A stretch of 64,000 nucleotides of DNA from Mesorhizobium loti. Its GTDB lineage: Bacteria; Pseudomonadota; Alphaproteobacteria; Rhizobiales; Rhizobiaceae. The notes below the pieces were generated by a model. That model worked only from the letters and a program-made list of their open reading frames with translations. It did not search any database and was not told where the DNA came from. Shown one piece after another: positions 50,256-58,469 of the stretch (its first letter is position 1; each line of letters begins with the position of its first letter). The position numbers and the translations under genes are program-made. The stretch spans positions 3,449,501-3,513,500 of the forward strand of contig NZ_CP033334.1 in assembly GCF_013170705.1 (NCBI RefSeq), written 5' to 3'.

Positions 50256-51326
50256 TCATTGCGACACCGGTTCTGGCAGCGGCAGATCCAGCCCGACGGT
50301 GTCCCGGCTCGCTTGCGGCAGGAGGAAACGCCCTGTCAGATACCAGATCGCGGACACGACAAGGATCGAAAGGTAGCCGTCCACGGCATAGTGCCAGCCG
50401 GTGTAGACCGAGCCAAACAGGATGAGTGCTGCAAAAGACCATCCGGCGAAGGCCCAGCGGCGGCCGAAACCGGTGAGGAAGAAAGCATTGAGCGTGGCGA
50501 TGGCGACATGCATGCTGGGCATCGCGGTGATGCCGGTGCCCAACCGGGACCTGCCGCTGTCGTGTGCATCGAGCAGATAATTGGCGGCGAACCTCACCGG
50601 CAAGGCATGCGGGTCCGCCAGCAGCGCGGCGAGCACCCCGGCAAATCGGTCGCCGCCATAGAACCGGTCGTAGAATATCGGCCCGGTGGATGACAGCATG
50701 GTCGCAAGAACGGCGCCGCAAAAAATCATGGTGAGCGCGAACGCCCAAAGATAGCGGATGCGCCGGACGGGGTTGTTCCAGAAGGCGACGAAGAGCATGA
50801 CGCCGAACCATTGCATGAACCACCAGGACATGTAGGCCTTGAAAACCAGCATGGAGGCGGGCTCTGAAACAATGCGGTGCGTCCATACCCAGGGATCGAT
50901 GCCGTGCAGCCAAAGATCGAGTTCGGCCAGCTTGGGATCGGCATAGTAAGGCACGATCTCCGGTATGGTGATCCTGAACGTCGTGAAGGCGGTGATGCCG
51001 AGAAAGAACAGCAGGACGACCCGCGCGGCCGCCGGGCCGCGTTCCCTGAGCACCCGCACCATGAACCTTGTCGGCGTTGGCCTGCCATACATCAGCGCCG
51101 CCAGCCCGAGGCCAACCACCAGGAGCACCGGCAGCACGCTGAGGAATGTCCCGAAATACTGTATGGACAGCCGCAGATAACGCTCCGGCCGCAGGCAAAT
51201 CGCCGCCGCGATACAGGTAAGGCACAGGGCGGCCAGCAGCCAGTCGCTCCTGGTGACCGCGATGTCCAGGTCGAAAACGGCAAGGGACCGGCGATCGCGG
51301 CCCCGTTGCCCGGTGTGCGCACTCAT
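50256..51326 (-). CDS. PAP2 superfamily membrane phosphatase
   Basis: A 356-residue membrane protein with about eight hydrophobic segments and a PAP2_3-type core. MPSMHVAIATLNAFFL near residue 265 and GWHYAVDGYLSILVV near 308 carry the two catalytic histidines and the final Asp of lipid phosphatases and inositol-phosphorylceramide synthase-like enzymes. The usual first PAP2 motif (KxxxxxxRP) is not evident, as is common in the PAP2_3 group. It probably acts on a lipid phosphate. The start region at 51327-51480 is AT-rich. Confidence 0.85.
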   Translation of the reverse strand: MSAHTGQRGRDRRSLAVFDLDIAVTRSDWLLAALCLTCIAAAICLRPERYLRLSIQYFGTFLSVLPVLLVVGLGLAALMYGRPTPTRFMVRVLRERGPAAARVVLLFFLGITAFTTFRITIPEIVPYYADPKLAELDLWLHGIDPWVWTHRIVSEPASMLVFKAYMSWWFMQWFGVMLFVAFWNNPVRRIRYLWAFALTMIFCGAVLATMLSSTGPIFYDRFYGGDRFAGVLAALLADPHALPVRFAANYLLDAHDSGRSRLGTGITAMPSMHVAIATLNAFFLTGFGRRWAFAGWSFAALILFGSVYTGWHYAVDGYLSILVVSAIWYLTGRFLLPQASRDTVGLDLPLPEPVSQ

Positions 51327-51585
51327 CGAAGGACGTCCCGCCAGCAGCCCAAAGCACTATTGACGGGTATTTTTGCATATTGTGTATTACTATTCAGTTA
51401 CACTTGGAAAAGGATAAAAATCGAAATATTAGACGTCTATAATTCTTCCTTGTTCATCAAGGAATCGTTGACGAAGATGTCACAGTGAAATGCACAACTA
51501 TTGACGATGTCGTGTGGCGCTGCCGAACACCCTGACGGGTTGTCGGACCAAGGGGCCATCGCCCAGGCGGCGATGGCCCCGCCGA

Positions 51586-52035
51586 TCAGGCGGCCTTGAT
51601 CAGGCCGAGCTGGGTCAGCGCCGCGACGCCGTCGTCGAGGCCGATCTCCTCGACGATCCTGCCGTCGATCACCTTCAGCACCGTGGTGCCGGTGAAGCGC
51701 ATGGCGCGTCCGGTGGCGGCGGGCAGCGAACCGGCCAGGAAATCGCCGAAAGCCGGGCCGGTATGCGTGCCGCCGCCCTCCCACTGGCCGACGACATAGT
51801 CGCCCTCGGCGATGAGATCGGCGGTGGCCCAGAAGTTGAGATCCGGGAAGGCGGCGCGGAAATCGGTCATGAAGGCCTTGATGTCGTCGCGGCCCCGGCG
51901 TGGCTCATGCAAGGAATATTTGAGCAGCATGTCGGGCGCGGCGATGTCGTCGACGACCGACAGATCGCAGGTTCCACCCCAGAAATCGGTGAACCATCTG
52001 ACGACGACGACCTTGTTGTCTTCCTGTTTGGTCAT
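51586..52035 (-). CDS. SnoaL-like ester cyclase family protein
   Basis: A 149-residue protein with the SnoaL/NTF2-like cone fold. VVVRWFTDFWGGTCDLSVVDDIAAPDMLLKYSLHEPRRGRDDIKAFMTDFRAAFPDLNFWATADLIAEGDYVVGQWEGGGTH carries the pattern of polyketide-cyclase-like proteins. In bacteria these bind or turn over small hydrophobic compounds; the reaction is unknown. The ATG at 52035 follows GAGGACCCTCCC; the frame to 52284 is open but not homologous. It is convergent with nothing on its right. Confidence 0.85.
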   Translation of the reverse strand: MTKQEDNKVVVVRWFTDFWGGTCDLSVVDDIAAPDMLLKYSLHEPRRGRDDIKAFMTDFRAAFPDLNFWATADLIAEGDYVVGQWEGGGTHTGPAFGDFLAGSLPAATGRAMRFTGTTVLKVIDGRIVEEIGLDDGVAALTQLGLIKAA

Positions 52036-52335
52036 GGGAGGGTCCTCTTGTTGTCGTGCATGCCGTTTCCCCAAGGCGTGGGCGCATTCGGCCCGATGGC
52101 TGATGGGCGGCTGCTTCTCTCGAGACCGCCGGGATGGGCGGCCTCGTGCGATCACTAGGACCATTGGCCGGCGACAGAACTCCGCTTCTTGTCGGCCAAT
52201 CAAAAGACCGCGAAGCGTCGGTACCGGGACCTGGACAGGGCCGTGCAGGCCAAACTCTGTTCCGCTGGGCCCAAGCCTGGCCACCTGGCCCGGATAGACT
52301 TGAGCGGTGAATGGGCACTGAAGAAGGAACTGGCC
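52036..52335. other. Intergenic stretch with no recognised gene
   Basis: About 300 bases between the ester cyclase gene and the small RiPP-precursor-like gene. A frame continues through it in phase with that small gene, but the part before 52336 reads like random sequence. No hairpin followed by a T-run was seen. Confidence 0.5.
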
Positions 52336-52431
52336 ATGAAGAAGACCTACGAAAAGCCGAGGCTCGAAAAGCGCGAAAAACTGTCCAGCGTGACGGCGGC
52401 CACTGGCGTGTCAACGGTCGAGGAAAATTGA
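52336..52431 (+). CDS. Putative RiPP precursor peptide (31 residues)
   Basis: A 31-residue gene, MKKTYEKPRLEKREKLSSVT followed by AATGVSTVEEN. AAGGA lies 7 bases before the ATG. The opening KKxYxKPxLxKRExL matches small peptides that annotation pipelines name putative RiPP precursors in rhizobia, and the YxxPxL part is the leader motif recognised by lasso-peptide maturation proteins. The TG-VSTVEEN tail could be the core. No cyclase, protease, RRE protein or transporter is encoded nearby, so maturation would have to act from elsewhere, or the peptide has another role. Confidence 0.6.
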   Translation: MKKTYEKPRLEKREKLSSVTAATGVSTVEEN

Positions 52432-52571
52432 CGGGCCGCCTGTTGCGGCATGCAGCGTGGGCGTCTTGACGGGCCGCTGACCTTCCCGACATGGCCATCC
52501 GCCGCTCCGGTAACTGTTTCTTCTCTGGTTTTGCGGCAGATTGTCCGTGCGTGGGGCAAGCGAAACAGACT

Positions 52572-54665
52572 ATGGCGCGTCAGAGCAGGAAAGGTCGCAA
52601 CGGAGCGTTCTGGGCCAAGGCCCTGGAACGCGCCCAACTTGGCGTCTGGGACTGGGATCTTCGCAGCGGCGATTGCTTTTATTCGGCGACCTGGGCGCGA
52701 ATGCTGGGTTACGGGGAAGATGAACTCGCCAACGCCAGTGACCTGTGGCTGCAACTCACCCATCCCGAGGATCGCGAACGCGCGCTGGCCAGTGGCGATC
52801 GCCACATCGCCGGGCTGACCGATACCATCGAGACCGAACTCAGGCTGAAGCACAAGCGGGGGCACTGGGTGTGGGTGCTCGATCGCGGCGGCATCGTCGA
52901 ACGCGGCGCGGACGGGCGGCCGCTGCGGCTGATGGGCGTGCAGACCGACATCTCGAAGCAGAAAGCGGCCGAAGCCGCGCTCGAACAGGTCAATGTGCGC
53001 TTTCGCCTCGCGCTCGCCGCCAGCGGCACCGGCATCTGGCACTACGACATCGCTACCAACAAGAGCTATTGGGACGCCCGCACCCGGGACATATTCGGCC
53101 TCGTCGCCGACACAGACGAGGTGGCGGGCGACCTCTGGCACACCTACCTGCACCCCGACGACAAGGAAGCCACCGAACGGGCGCACCTGCCGTCACCCGG
53201 CTCGGACGGCGTTACCGCCTCGCAGTACCGGATCATCAGGCGCGACGGCGAGATCCGCCATATCGAATCGCTGGTGCGTTTCGTCGCCGCCGCGGGCGCT
53301 GCCGGCCAGGTCCTCGGCACGGTGCGCGACATCACCGAGGACAAGCTGCGCGAGCAGGAGCTTGCCTTCGCCGCCCGCCACGATGCGCTGACCGGCCTGT
53401 GGAACCGCGCCGCCTTCGACAGGCTGCTTGCCGACCATATCGCCACGGGCATGCCGCTGGCGGTGTTCTATATCGATCTCGACTACTTCAAGGCGCTCAA
53501 CGACTTCGCCGGCCACGCCGCCGGCGATCTCGCGCTGAAGAGCGTGGCGGCGGGCATCGGCCGCTGCCTGCCGCCATCGGCGCACGCGGCGCGGCTGGGC
53601 GGCGACGAGTTCGCCCTGCTGGTGCCCCATTGCGACGCCGCACAGGCCGAGCGGCTGGCCGGCGCCATCCTGGCGGCCGTGCGCGGCGCCGATCTCGGCC
53701 TCGCCGCGACCTCGCGCCGGCTCGCGGCGAGCATCGGCATCGCGATCGTCGATGACCGAACCACCACGGTTGCCGACGCGCTGGCCTGCGCCGACGATGC
53801 CTGCTACGCGGCCAAGGCCGCCGGGCGCGACCGTTTCGCGGTGTTTTCAGCCGAGGCCGCTTCGGGCGGCCTCAACGCGGCACGGCTCGCCGCCGACACA
53901 GTCGACGCCATGGAGGACGGCCGGCTGAAACTGTTCGGCCAGGAGATCCACCGGCTGGGCCGGCCCTGGCAGGAAAGCCGCCATGTCGAGGTGCTGGCGC
54001 GGCTTGCCGGGCGCGCCGGCAAGCTGATCCCGCCCAGCGAATTCATACCGGCGGCCGAGCGCTTCGGCATTGCCGCCAGGCTCGATCGCTGGATCATCCG
54101 CACCGCGCTCTCGCGGCACGGCGCGGCCATGAAGTCCGGCGCGATCACGCTCGGCTTCAACCTGTCGGCGCAGACGCTGAGCGACCCGGGCCTGTGGGAC
54201 TTCGTCGACGGCATCATCGAGCAAACCGGGGCGCCGCATTCGGGCATCGGATTCGAGATCACCGAAACCGCCGCCGTCACCAATTTCGACGCCGCCGAGG
54301 CGTTCGTGCGCAAGGCGCGCGAGCGGCGCTGCAAGGTCAGTCTCGACGATTTCGGCGCCGGCATGAGTTCGTTCGAATATCTCAGGCGTTTTCCGGTCGA
54401 TGCCATCAAGATCGATGGTTCCTTCATCGAGCACATCGCCGAGAGCCGCTTCGACCGCGAGATCGTCTCGGCCATATCAGGCATTGCCCGCAGTGTCGGC
54501 TGCGCCGTCGTGGCCGAGAAGATCGAGCAGGCCGAGACGCTCGGCATCCTGCAGGCAATGGGCGTCGATTTCGGCCAGGGCTTCCTGCTGCACCGGCCCG
54601 AACCGCTGGAGCAGATCGTGGCACGTGCGGCCGGGCCGGCAAGCGGAGCCCGCAAGGCATCCTGA
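52572..54665 (+). CDS. PAS-PAS-GGDEF-EAL cyclic-di-GMP protein
   Basis: A 697-residue signalling protein. Two PAS domains are seen near residues 15-125 and 135-250 (GVWDWDLRSGDCFYSATWARMLGY; GTGIWHYDIATNKSYWDARTRDIFG). The GGDEF domain near 260-425 keeps RLGGDEFALL at its active site, and the EAL domain near 445-680 has VEVLARLAGR for the ExLxR motif, FNLSAQTL, ITETAA, DDFGAG, KIDGSF, AEKIEQ and FGQGFLLHRP, so both halves may be active. It would make and break c-di-GMP under the control of a PAS-sensed signal. The start at 52572 is uncertain; an ATG at 52491 is an alternative. Confidence 0.88.
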   Translation: MARQSRKGRNGAFWAKALERAQLGVWDWDLRSGDCFYSATWARMLGYGEDELANASDLWLQLTHPEDRERALASGDRHIAGLTDTIETELRLKHKRGHWVWVLDRGGIVERGADGRPLRLMGVQTDISKQKAAEAALEQVNVRFRLALAASGTGIWHYDIATNKSYWDARTRDIFGLVADTDEVAGDLWHTYLHPDDKEATERAHLPSPGSDGVTASQYRIIRRDGEIRHIESLVRFVAAAGAAGQVLGTVRDITEDKLREQELAFAARHDALTGLWNRAAFDRLLADHIATGMPLAVFYIDLDYFKALNDFAGHAAGDLALKSVAAGIGRCLPPSAHAARLGGDEFALLVPHCDAAQAERLAGAILAAVRGADLGLAATSRRLAASIGIAIVDDRTTTVADALACADDACYAAKAAGRDRFAVFSAEAASGGLNAARLAADTVDAMEDGRLKLFGQEIHRLGRPWQESRHVEVLARLAGRAGKLIPPSEFIPAAERFGIAARLDRWIIRTALSRHGAAMKSGAITLGFNLSAQTLSDPGLWDFVDGIIEQTGAPHSGIGFEITETAAVTNFDAAEAFVRKARERRCKVSLDDFGAGMSSFEYLRRFPVDAIKIDGSFIEHIAESRFDREIVSAISGIARSVGCAVVAEKIEQAETLGILQAMGVDFGQGFLLHRPEPLEQIVARAAGPASGARKAS

Positions 54666-54681
54666 TGCCTGTCGCTCAAAA

Positions 54682-54888
54682 TCAGCTGGATTGCCGCATC
54701 GTCGCCTGGGGAAAGGCCAGCACTCCGGTCTCGGACCGCCTGTGCTGTGCTTCCGCCACCGTCTCGATGAGGAGGTCGAGGGCCTCGCATGTCGAGCGAC
54801 TCGTCTCGTCATTGCCGCGCAGATAGTGATAGGCGCGTTCGAGATGGATGCGGGCGGCTGAAAAATCGCTGGTCAATGGTCCCTCCAT
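54682..54888 (-). CDS. Small conserved hypothetical protein
   Basis: A 68-residue helical protein, SDFSAARIHLERAYHYLRGNDETSRSTCEALDLLIETVAEAQHRR. The compact helical-hairpin pattern with a conserved Tyr-Leu pair recurs in rhizobial small proteins and the sequence does not look random. GGAGGG precedes the ATG at 54888 by a few bases. Its function is unknown. It is convergent with the c-di-GMP gene. Confidence 0.65.
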   Translation of the reverse strand: MEGPLTSDFSAARIHLERAYHYLRGNDETSRSTCEALDLLIETVAEAQHRRSETGVLAFPQATMRQSS

Positions 54889-55063
54889 GATCCCGCCCTA
54901 ATTTATCTTGGCTCGCCCGCCGGAACGCTGGGTAAATATCCACAGGCGTTTTTTATTCAAATGCCGCCGGACCTTGCCGCGCTGTCAGGAGAGGCACCGC
55001 GCAACTCTTTGCCCGGCCTGGCCGCACGGCTAGACTGCGACTTCCTTGCCCGAGGTGACATTC

Positions 55064-55783
55064 ATGATCGTCCAGGCCTGCATCAACGGCGCGCGTCCGC
55101 GCGATTTCCACCCGAAGCTGCCGCTCGACGCGCAGGCCATGGCAAGCGATGCCGCGGCCTGTGTCGCCGCCGGCGCCGGCGAACTGCACATCCATCCGCG
55201 CGGCGCCGACGGGCGCGAAAGCCTGGCGGCCGTCGACGCGACGGTGCTGGCGGTGCGCCGGGCTTGCCCGGGCACGCTTGTCGGTGTGTCGACCGGCGCC
55301 TGGATCGAGAACGATGTCGGGCGGACCCGCGCGGCGATCGCCGGCTGGCGCGAACTGCCCGACTACGCCTCTGTCAACCTGTCGGAAGCCGATGCGCCCG
55401 CCGTGATGGAGCTGTTGCGCCAGCGCGGCGTCGGCATCGAGGCCGGGCTTGCCACGACAGAGGATGCCGAGCGCTTCGTGGCGCTTGCCGACCGCAACCG
55501 GGTGCTGCGCATCCTGGTCGAGATCGACATCCAGGACCTGGCGGCAGCGCTCGACGAGGCTCGAGGCATCGGCGCCGTGCTCGAACGCGCCGAAATGCGG
55601 CGGCCGATCCTGCTGCATGGCGCCGACGCCACGGTCTGGCCGTTCGTGGAATTGGCGCGCCAAAAACGCTGGTCGACGCGGGTCGGGCTGGAAGACGGCA
55701 AGACGCTGGCCGATGGAACGGTGGCGAAGGACAATGCCGAAATCGTTGCGGCGGCGGTGGCGATTTTCTCGTCGCGGGGCTGA
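55064..55783 (+). CDS. 3-keto-5-aminohexanoate cleavage enzyme family (BKACE)
   Basis: A 239-residue protein of the DUF849/BKACE family, zinc-dependent enzymes that cleave beta-keto acids with acetyl-CoA. The metal site is visible in GAGELHIHPRGADGRES near residue 44, where HxHxR is invariant. ARPRDFHPKLPLD near 11 and VGLEDGKTLADGTVAKDNAEIV near 206-227 are also typical. The ATG at 55064 has GAGGTGA upstream; a TTG at 55046 would add only six residues. It is about 50 residues shorter than classical BKACE members. The keto acid is unknown. Confidence 0.82.
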   Translation: MIVQACINGARPRDFHPKLPLDAQAMASDAAACVAAGAGELHIHPRGADGRESLAAVDATVLAVRRACPGTLVGVSTGAWIENDVGRTRAAIAGWRELPDYASVNLSEADAPAVMELLRQRGVGIEAGLATTEDAERFVALADRNRVLRILVEIDIQDLAAALDEARGIGAVLERAEMRRPILLHGADATVWPFVELARQKRWSTRVGLEDGKTLADGTVAKDNAEIVAAAVAIFSSRG

Positions 55784-55785
55784 TC

Positions 55786-56469
55786 CTATTGCCTCGTCTC
55801 CTCCGGCGCCGCGATCCGCAGCACCAGCGCGGCCAGTGCGATCACCGGCGGAACGACGAAGCACCAGACATTGACGAAGGCGAAGCCGAGTGCCGCTGCC
55901 GCGCAGCCGGCGGCGAACACGGCGACCGCCGCCGCCATGCGCCGCAGGCGGGCAACAAGCGCCGGGCGGGCCTGCGGCGCCAGCCCGCCGACGAGGTCGG
56001 CGAGGTCGATCATGATCTGGGTGGTGGTGCCGGTCATCAGCGTCGAGGGCGGGGCTGCCGCCAGATGGACCCGATGCACCGCGTTCTGGATCGCCATGGC
56101 GGCGACCAGCACCATGCCGGTGACGATCGCGGCCGCGCTGTCGCCGCTGGCGAAAGGGCCAAAGCGGATCGCCAGGGCGGCCCCGATGACAAGCAGCGCC
56201 AGTTTGGTTCCCAACAGCGGCCCGAGCGCCGGCCGGCCATGCCGGCGCAGATGTTCGCCGGCCAGCCGGGTCAGGATGACGACGATGCAGAACACCGGCA
56301 GCGCCAGGAGCTTTGCCAGCACGCCCGAAATACCGAGCACCAGCGAGGCGCCCAGGGTGACGAAGTTTCCCGTCACATGCGCGGTGAACAAGCCCTGCAG
56401 CGCCAGGAAGCCCGCCGTGTCGACATAACCGCCATTGAGACACAACAGCAGCGGCAGAGTGGGCTTCAT
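55786..56469 (-). CDS. YoaK / DUF1275 family membrane protein
   Basis: A 227-residue inner-membrane protein with six hydrophobic segments. LCLNGGYVDTAGFLALQGLFTAHVTGNFVTLGASL near residue 8-42 and MAIQNAVHRVHLAAAPPSTLMTGTTTQIMIDLADL near 113 are the two hallmark regions of DUF1275. The role of this family is unclear. The gene is convergent with the BKACE gene, ending two bases after its stop. Confidence 0.88.
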   Translation of the reverse strand: MKPTLPLLLCLNGGYVDTAGFLALQGLFTAHVTGNFVTLGASLVLGISGVLAKLLALPVFCIVVILTRLAGEHLRRHGRPALGPLLGTKLALLVIGAALAIRFGPFASGDSAAAIVTGMVLVAAMAIQNAVHRVHLAAAPPSTLMTGTTTQIMIDLADLVGGLAPQARPALVARLRRMAAAVAVFAAGCAAAALGFAFVNVWCFVVPPVIALAALVLRIAAPEETRQ

Positions 56470-56705
56470 GGCGGCATCTCGCTTCCGGGGATCAGGCAGC
56501 GTCTCATATCCCCGCGCGGCAATCCAGCTGCGAGCGCACCAACCGTATCGATCGCGGCACCTCTTGCCGGCGGCGGGCGAGACATCCCGTCATACAGACC
56601 GGCGCATGACAAATTTATTAGAGGGCGCTTGAGGAACAATCGAAACGAGGGCAAGTTCGGAGAGGGGTGCGGGAGGAACGTGTCCAACTGTTTGGGAACT
56701 CTCGC

Positions 56706-57281
56706 ATGTCGCTGTCCGGTACTACAACCCGCTACGGAGGCCTTGCCCAGGCATTGCACTGGCTGACGGCAGTGCTCGTGCTCATTGCCTTCCTGGTTTC
56801 GGCAGGTGGTCCTGCCGAGCGCGTCTATTCAGCGGCCAGGGCCTCGACGCTGCTGGTTCATGAATCGCTGGGCTTCGCCGTTTTCTGGCTGTTGGTCATC
56901 CGCCTTGTCTGGCGACTGTTCGACCGCATTCCCGATGCCCCGGCCATGCCAGCCTGGATGGAGGTCGCTTCGAAGGCAACGCATTGGGCGCTCTACGCAC
57001 TGCTTTTCGCGATCCCGGTGACCGCCATGCTCGGCGCCTGGTTCGGAGGTCACCCCGTGACGGTCTACGGCCTGGGAGCAATCGGCCCGTTTTCAGGCAC
57101 TTGGGGTGCTCCGCTGGCGGAAATCCATGGCACGCTTGGCGATATCATCATGTGGCTTGCCGGCCTGCATGCGGCCGCGGCCATCTTCCATCACGTCTTT
57201 CTTCGCGATCGCGTGCTCAGCCAGATGCTGCCTGGCTTGCCCGATCCGTCCTCCGGTTTCGGGCGCCAGGCGCGGCCCTGA
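56706..57281 (+). CDS. Cytochrome b561
   Basis: A 191-residue di-haem membrane protein of the bacterial cytochrome b561 family. Four hydrophobic helices are seen. Haem-ligand histidines are in LAQALHWLTAVLVLI near residue 18, LVHESLGFAVFWLL near 52, KATHWALYALLFAI near 93 and AEIHGTLGDIIMWLAGLHAAAAIFHH near 145. Such proteins transfer electrons between the quinone pool and periplasmic partners. The start at 56706 has no clear ribosome binding site; a GTG at 56667 is an alternative. Confidence 0.9.
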   Translation: MSLSGTTTRYGGLAQALHWLTAVLVLIAFLVSAGGPAERVYSAARASTLLVHESLGFAVFWLLVIRLVWRLFDRIPDAPAMPAWMEVASKATHWALYALLFAIPVTAMLGAWFGGHPVTVYGLGAIGPFSGTWGAPLAEIHGTLGDIIMWLAGLHAAAAIFHHVFLRDRVLSQMLPGLPDPSSGFGRQARP

Positions 57282-57284
57282 CGC

Positions 57285-58436
57285 TTACTCGAGAATGATC
57301 CGGATCGCCTGATCGACCACCGGATGCAGGCCGCTGGCCTGGAAGGAGAGGCGGTTGCCGGAGCCGACATTGCTGGTCATGGCGATGGTGAGATCCGTTT
57401 CCGGATCGTGCAGCATGACGGCGACATAGCCCGGAATGCTGCCCTGGTGGCCGTAGAAGGCGCGGTCGGCATAGGCGCTCTGGAACATGCCGGCGCCGGT
57501 TTCGCGCATGCGTGTGCCGGGAAAGCTCGCCGGCACGCGGTGTTCGAACATCTCCGCGAAGAAGGGCGGCGACAGCAGCCCGCCGGAAAACAGGCCGCGC
57601 ATGAAGCCCACCATGTCGGTCGGGGTCGACACCATGTCGCCGCAGCCATAGGCGGCCTCGAAGGGGAAGGAATCGGAGGAATCCTGCAAGGCGTCGGAAT
57701 AGGGCAGCACGCCGTCCATGCGCCACATCTCGGCGCCCGAGGCGATGTCGGCCGGCGCGTCCGGCGCCGGCGGCGGCCGGTGGTAATAGCCGCGGACCAT
57801 CGATTTTTCCGGAAAGGCCTCGGTCGCCGGCGACCAGGTGGTTTTCAGGCCGAGCGGCTGCAGGATCGCGCTTCTGACATAGGCGCCCAGCGACTGGCCG
57901 GTGACGGCCTCGATCACCATGCCGGCCAGCACATAGCCGGTGTTGTTGTAGACAGCCGGACCGCCCGGGGCCTTCTGCTTGTCGGAGGCGAAGGCGATGT
58001 CGACCAGCTGCCGAGGCGTCCACCGTCGGCTCGGGTCCATCGGAATGTAATATTCGAATTCCGGCAGCCCGCTGCGATGGTTGATCAGCTGGCGCACCGA
58101 GATGTCTTTCGCGCCCGGCAGGTCCGGGAACCAGGCGGAGATCGGCGCGCCGAGGTCGAGCTTGCCGGTCTCGGCGAGCTTGACCAGTGCCGCCGCGACG
58201 AAGGTCTTGGTGCAGCTGCCGATCTTGAACAGTTGGTCCGGTGTGACGCCGGCGCCGCTTTGCCGGTCGGAAAGCCCCGATGCGAGGGCGGTCGGCGTCG
58301 CGCCGTTTCGCGCATAGGCCAGCGAGGCGCCTACCGCGCCATCGGCGAGGTAGCTGTCGAGGAGGGCGGTCAAGTTTTCACGCATCGATTCTGCTTTCGC
58401 CGCTAAATTGCTGGTTTCATGGATGTCGTGGTCCAT
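57285..58436 (-). CDS. Serine hydrolase (beta-lactamase / DD-peptidase family)
   Basis: A 383-residue protein of the class C beta-lactamase-like (S12) hydrolases. The catalytic SxxK tetrad lies in LFKIGSCTKTFVAAALVKL near residue 70. The YxN motif is in AVYNNTGYVLAGMVIEAVTG near 160, and a HQGSIPGYVAVM near 333 stands where the KTG box is expected. No signal peptide is visible, so it may be cytoplasmic, favouring an esterase or D-amino-peptidase role rather than antibiotic resistance. The first in-frame start is 58436; an ATG at 58385 is equally possible. Confidence 0.85.
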   Translation of the reverse strand: MDHDIHETSNLAAKAESMRENLTALLDSYLADGAVGASLAYARNGATPTALASGLSDRQSGAGVTPDQLFKIGSCTKTFVAAALVKLAETGKLDLGAPISAWFPDLPGAKDISVRQLINHRSGLPEFEYYIPMDPSRRWTPRQLVDIAFASDKQKAPGGPAVYNNTGYVLAGMVIEAVTGQSLGAYVRSAILQPLGLKTTWSPATEAFPEKSMVRGYYHRPPPAPDAPADIASGAEMWRMDGVLPYSDALQDSSDSFPFEAAYGCGDMVSTPTDMVGFMRGLFSGGLLSPPFFAEMFEHRVPASFPGTRMRETGAGMFQSAYADRAFYGHQGSIPGYVAVMLHDPETDLTIAMTSNVGSGNRLSFQASGLHPVVDQAIRIILE

Positions 58437-58469
58437 CCAGCCGAGGGATGGACCAGGAGGAGCCGGGCC

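Noticed and set aside
52336..52431. Lasso-peptide gene cluster
   Set aside because: Only the precursor-like gene is present; no B-type protease, C-type cyclase or exporter was found within the window.
54961..56766. 601-codon plus-strand frame across the BKACE and YoaK-like genes
   Set aside because: It crosses two genes with recognised families on different strands and reads as arginine/alanine-rich sequence.
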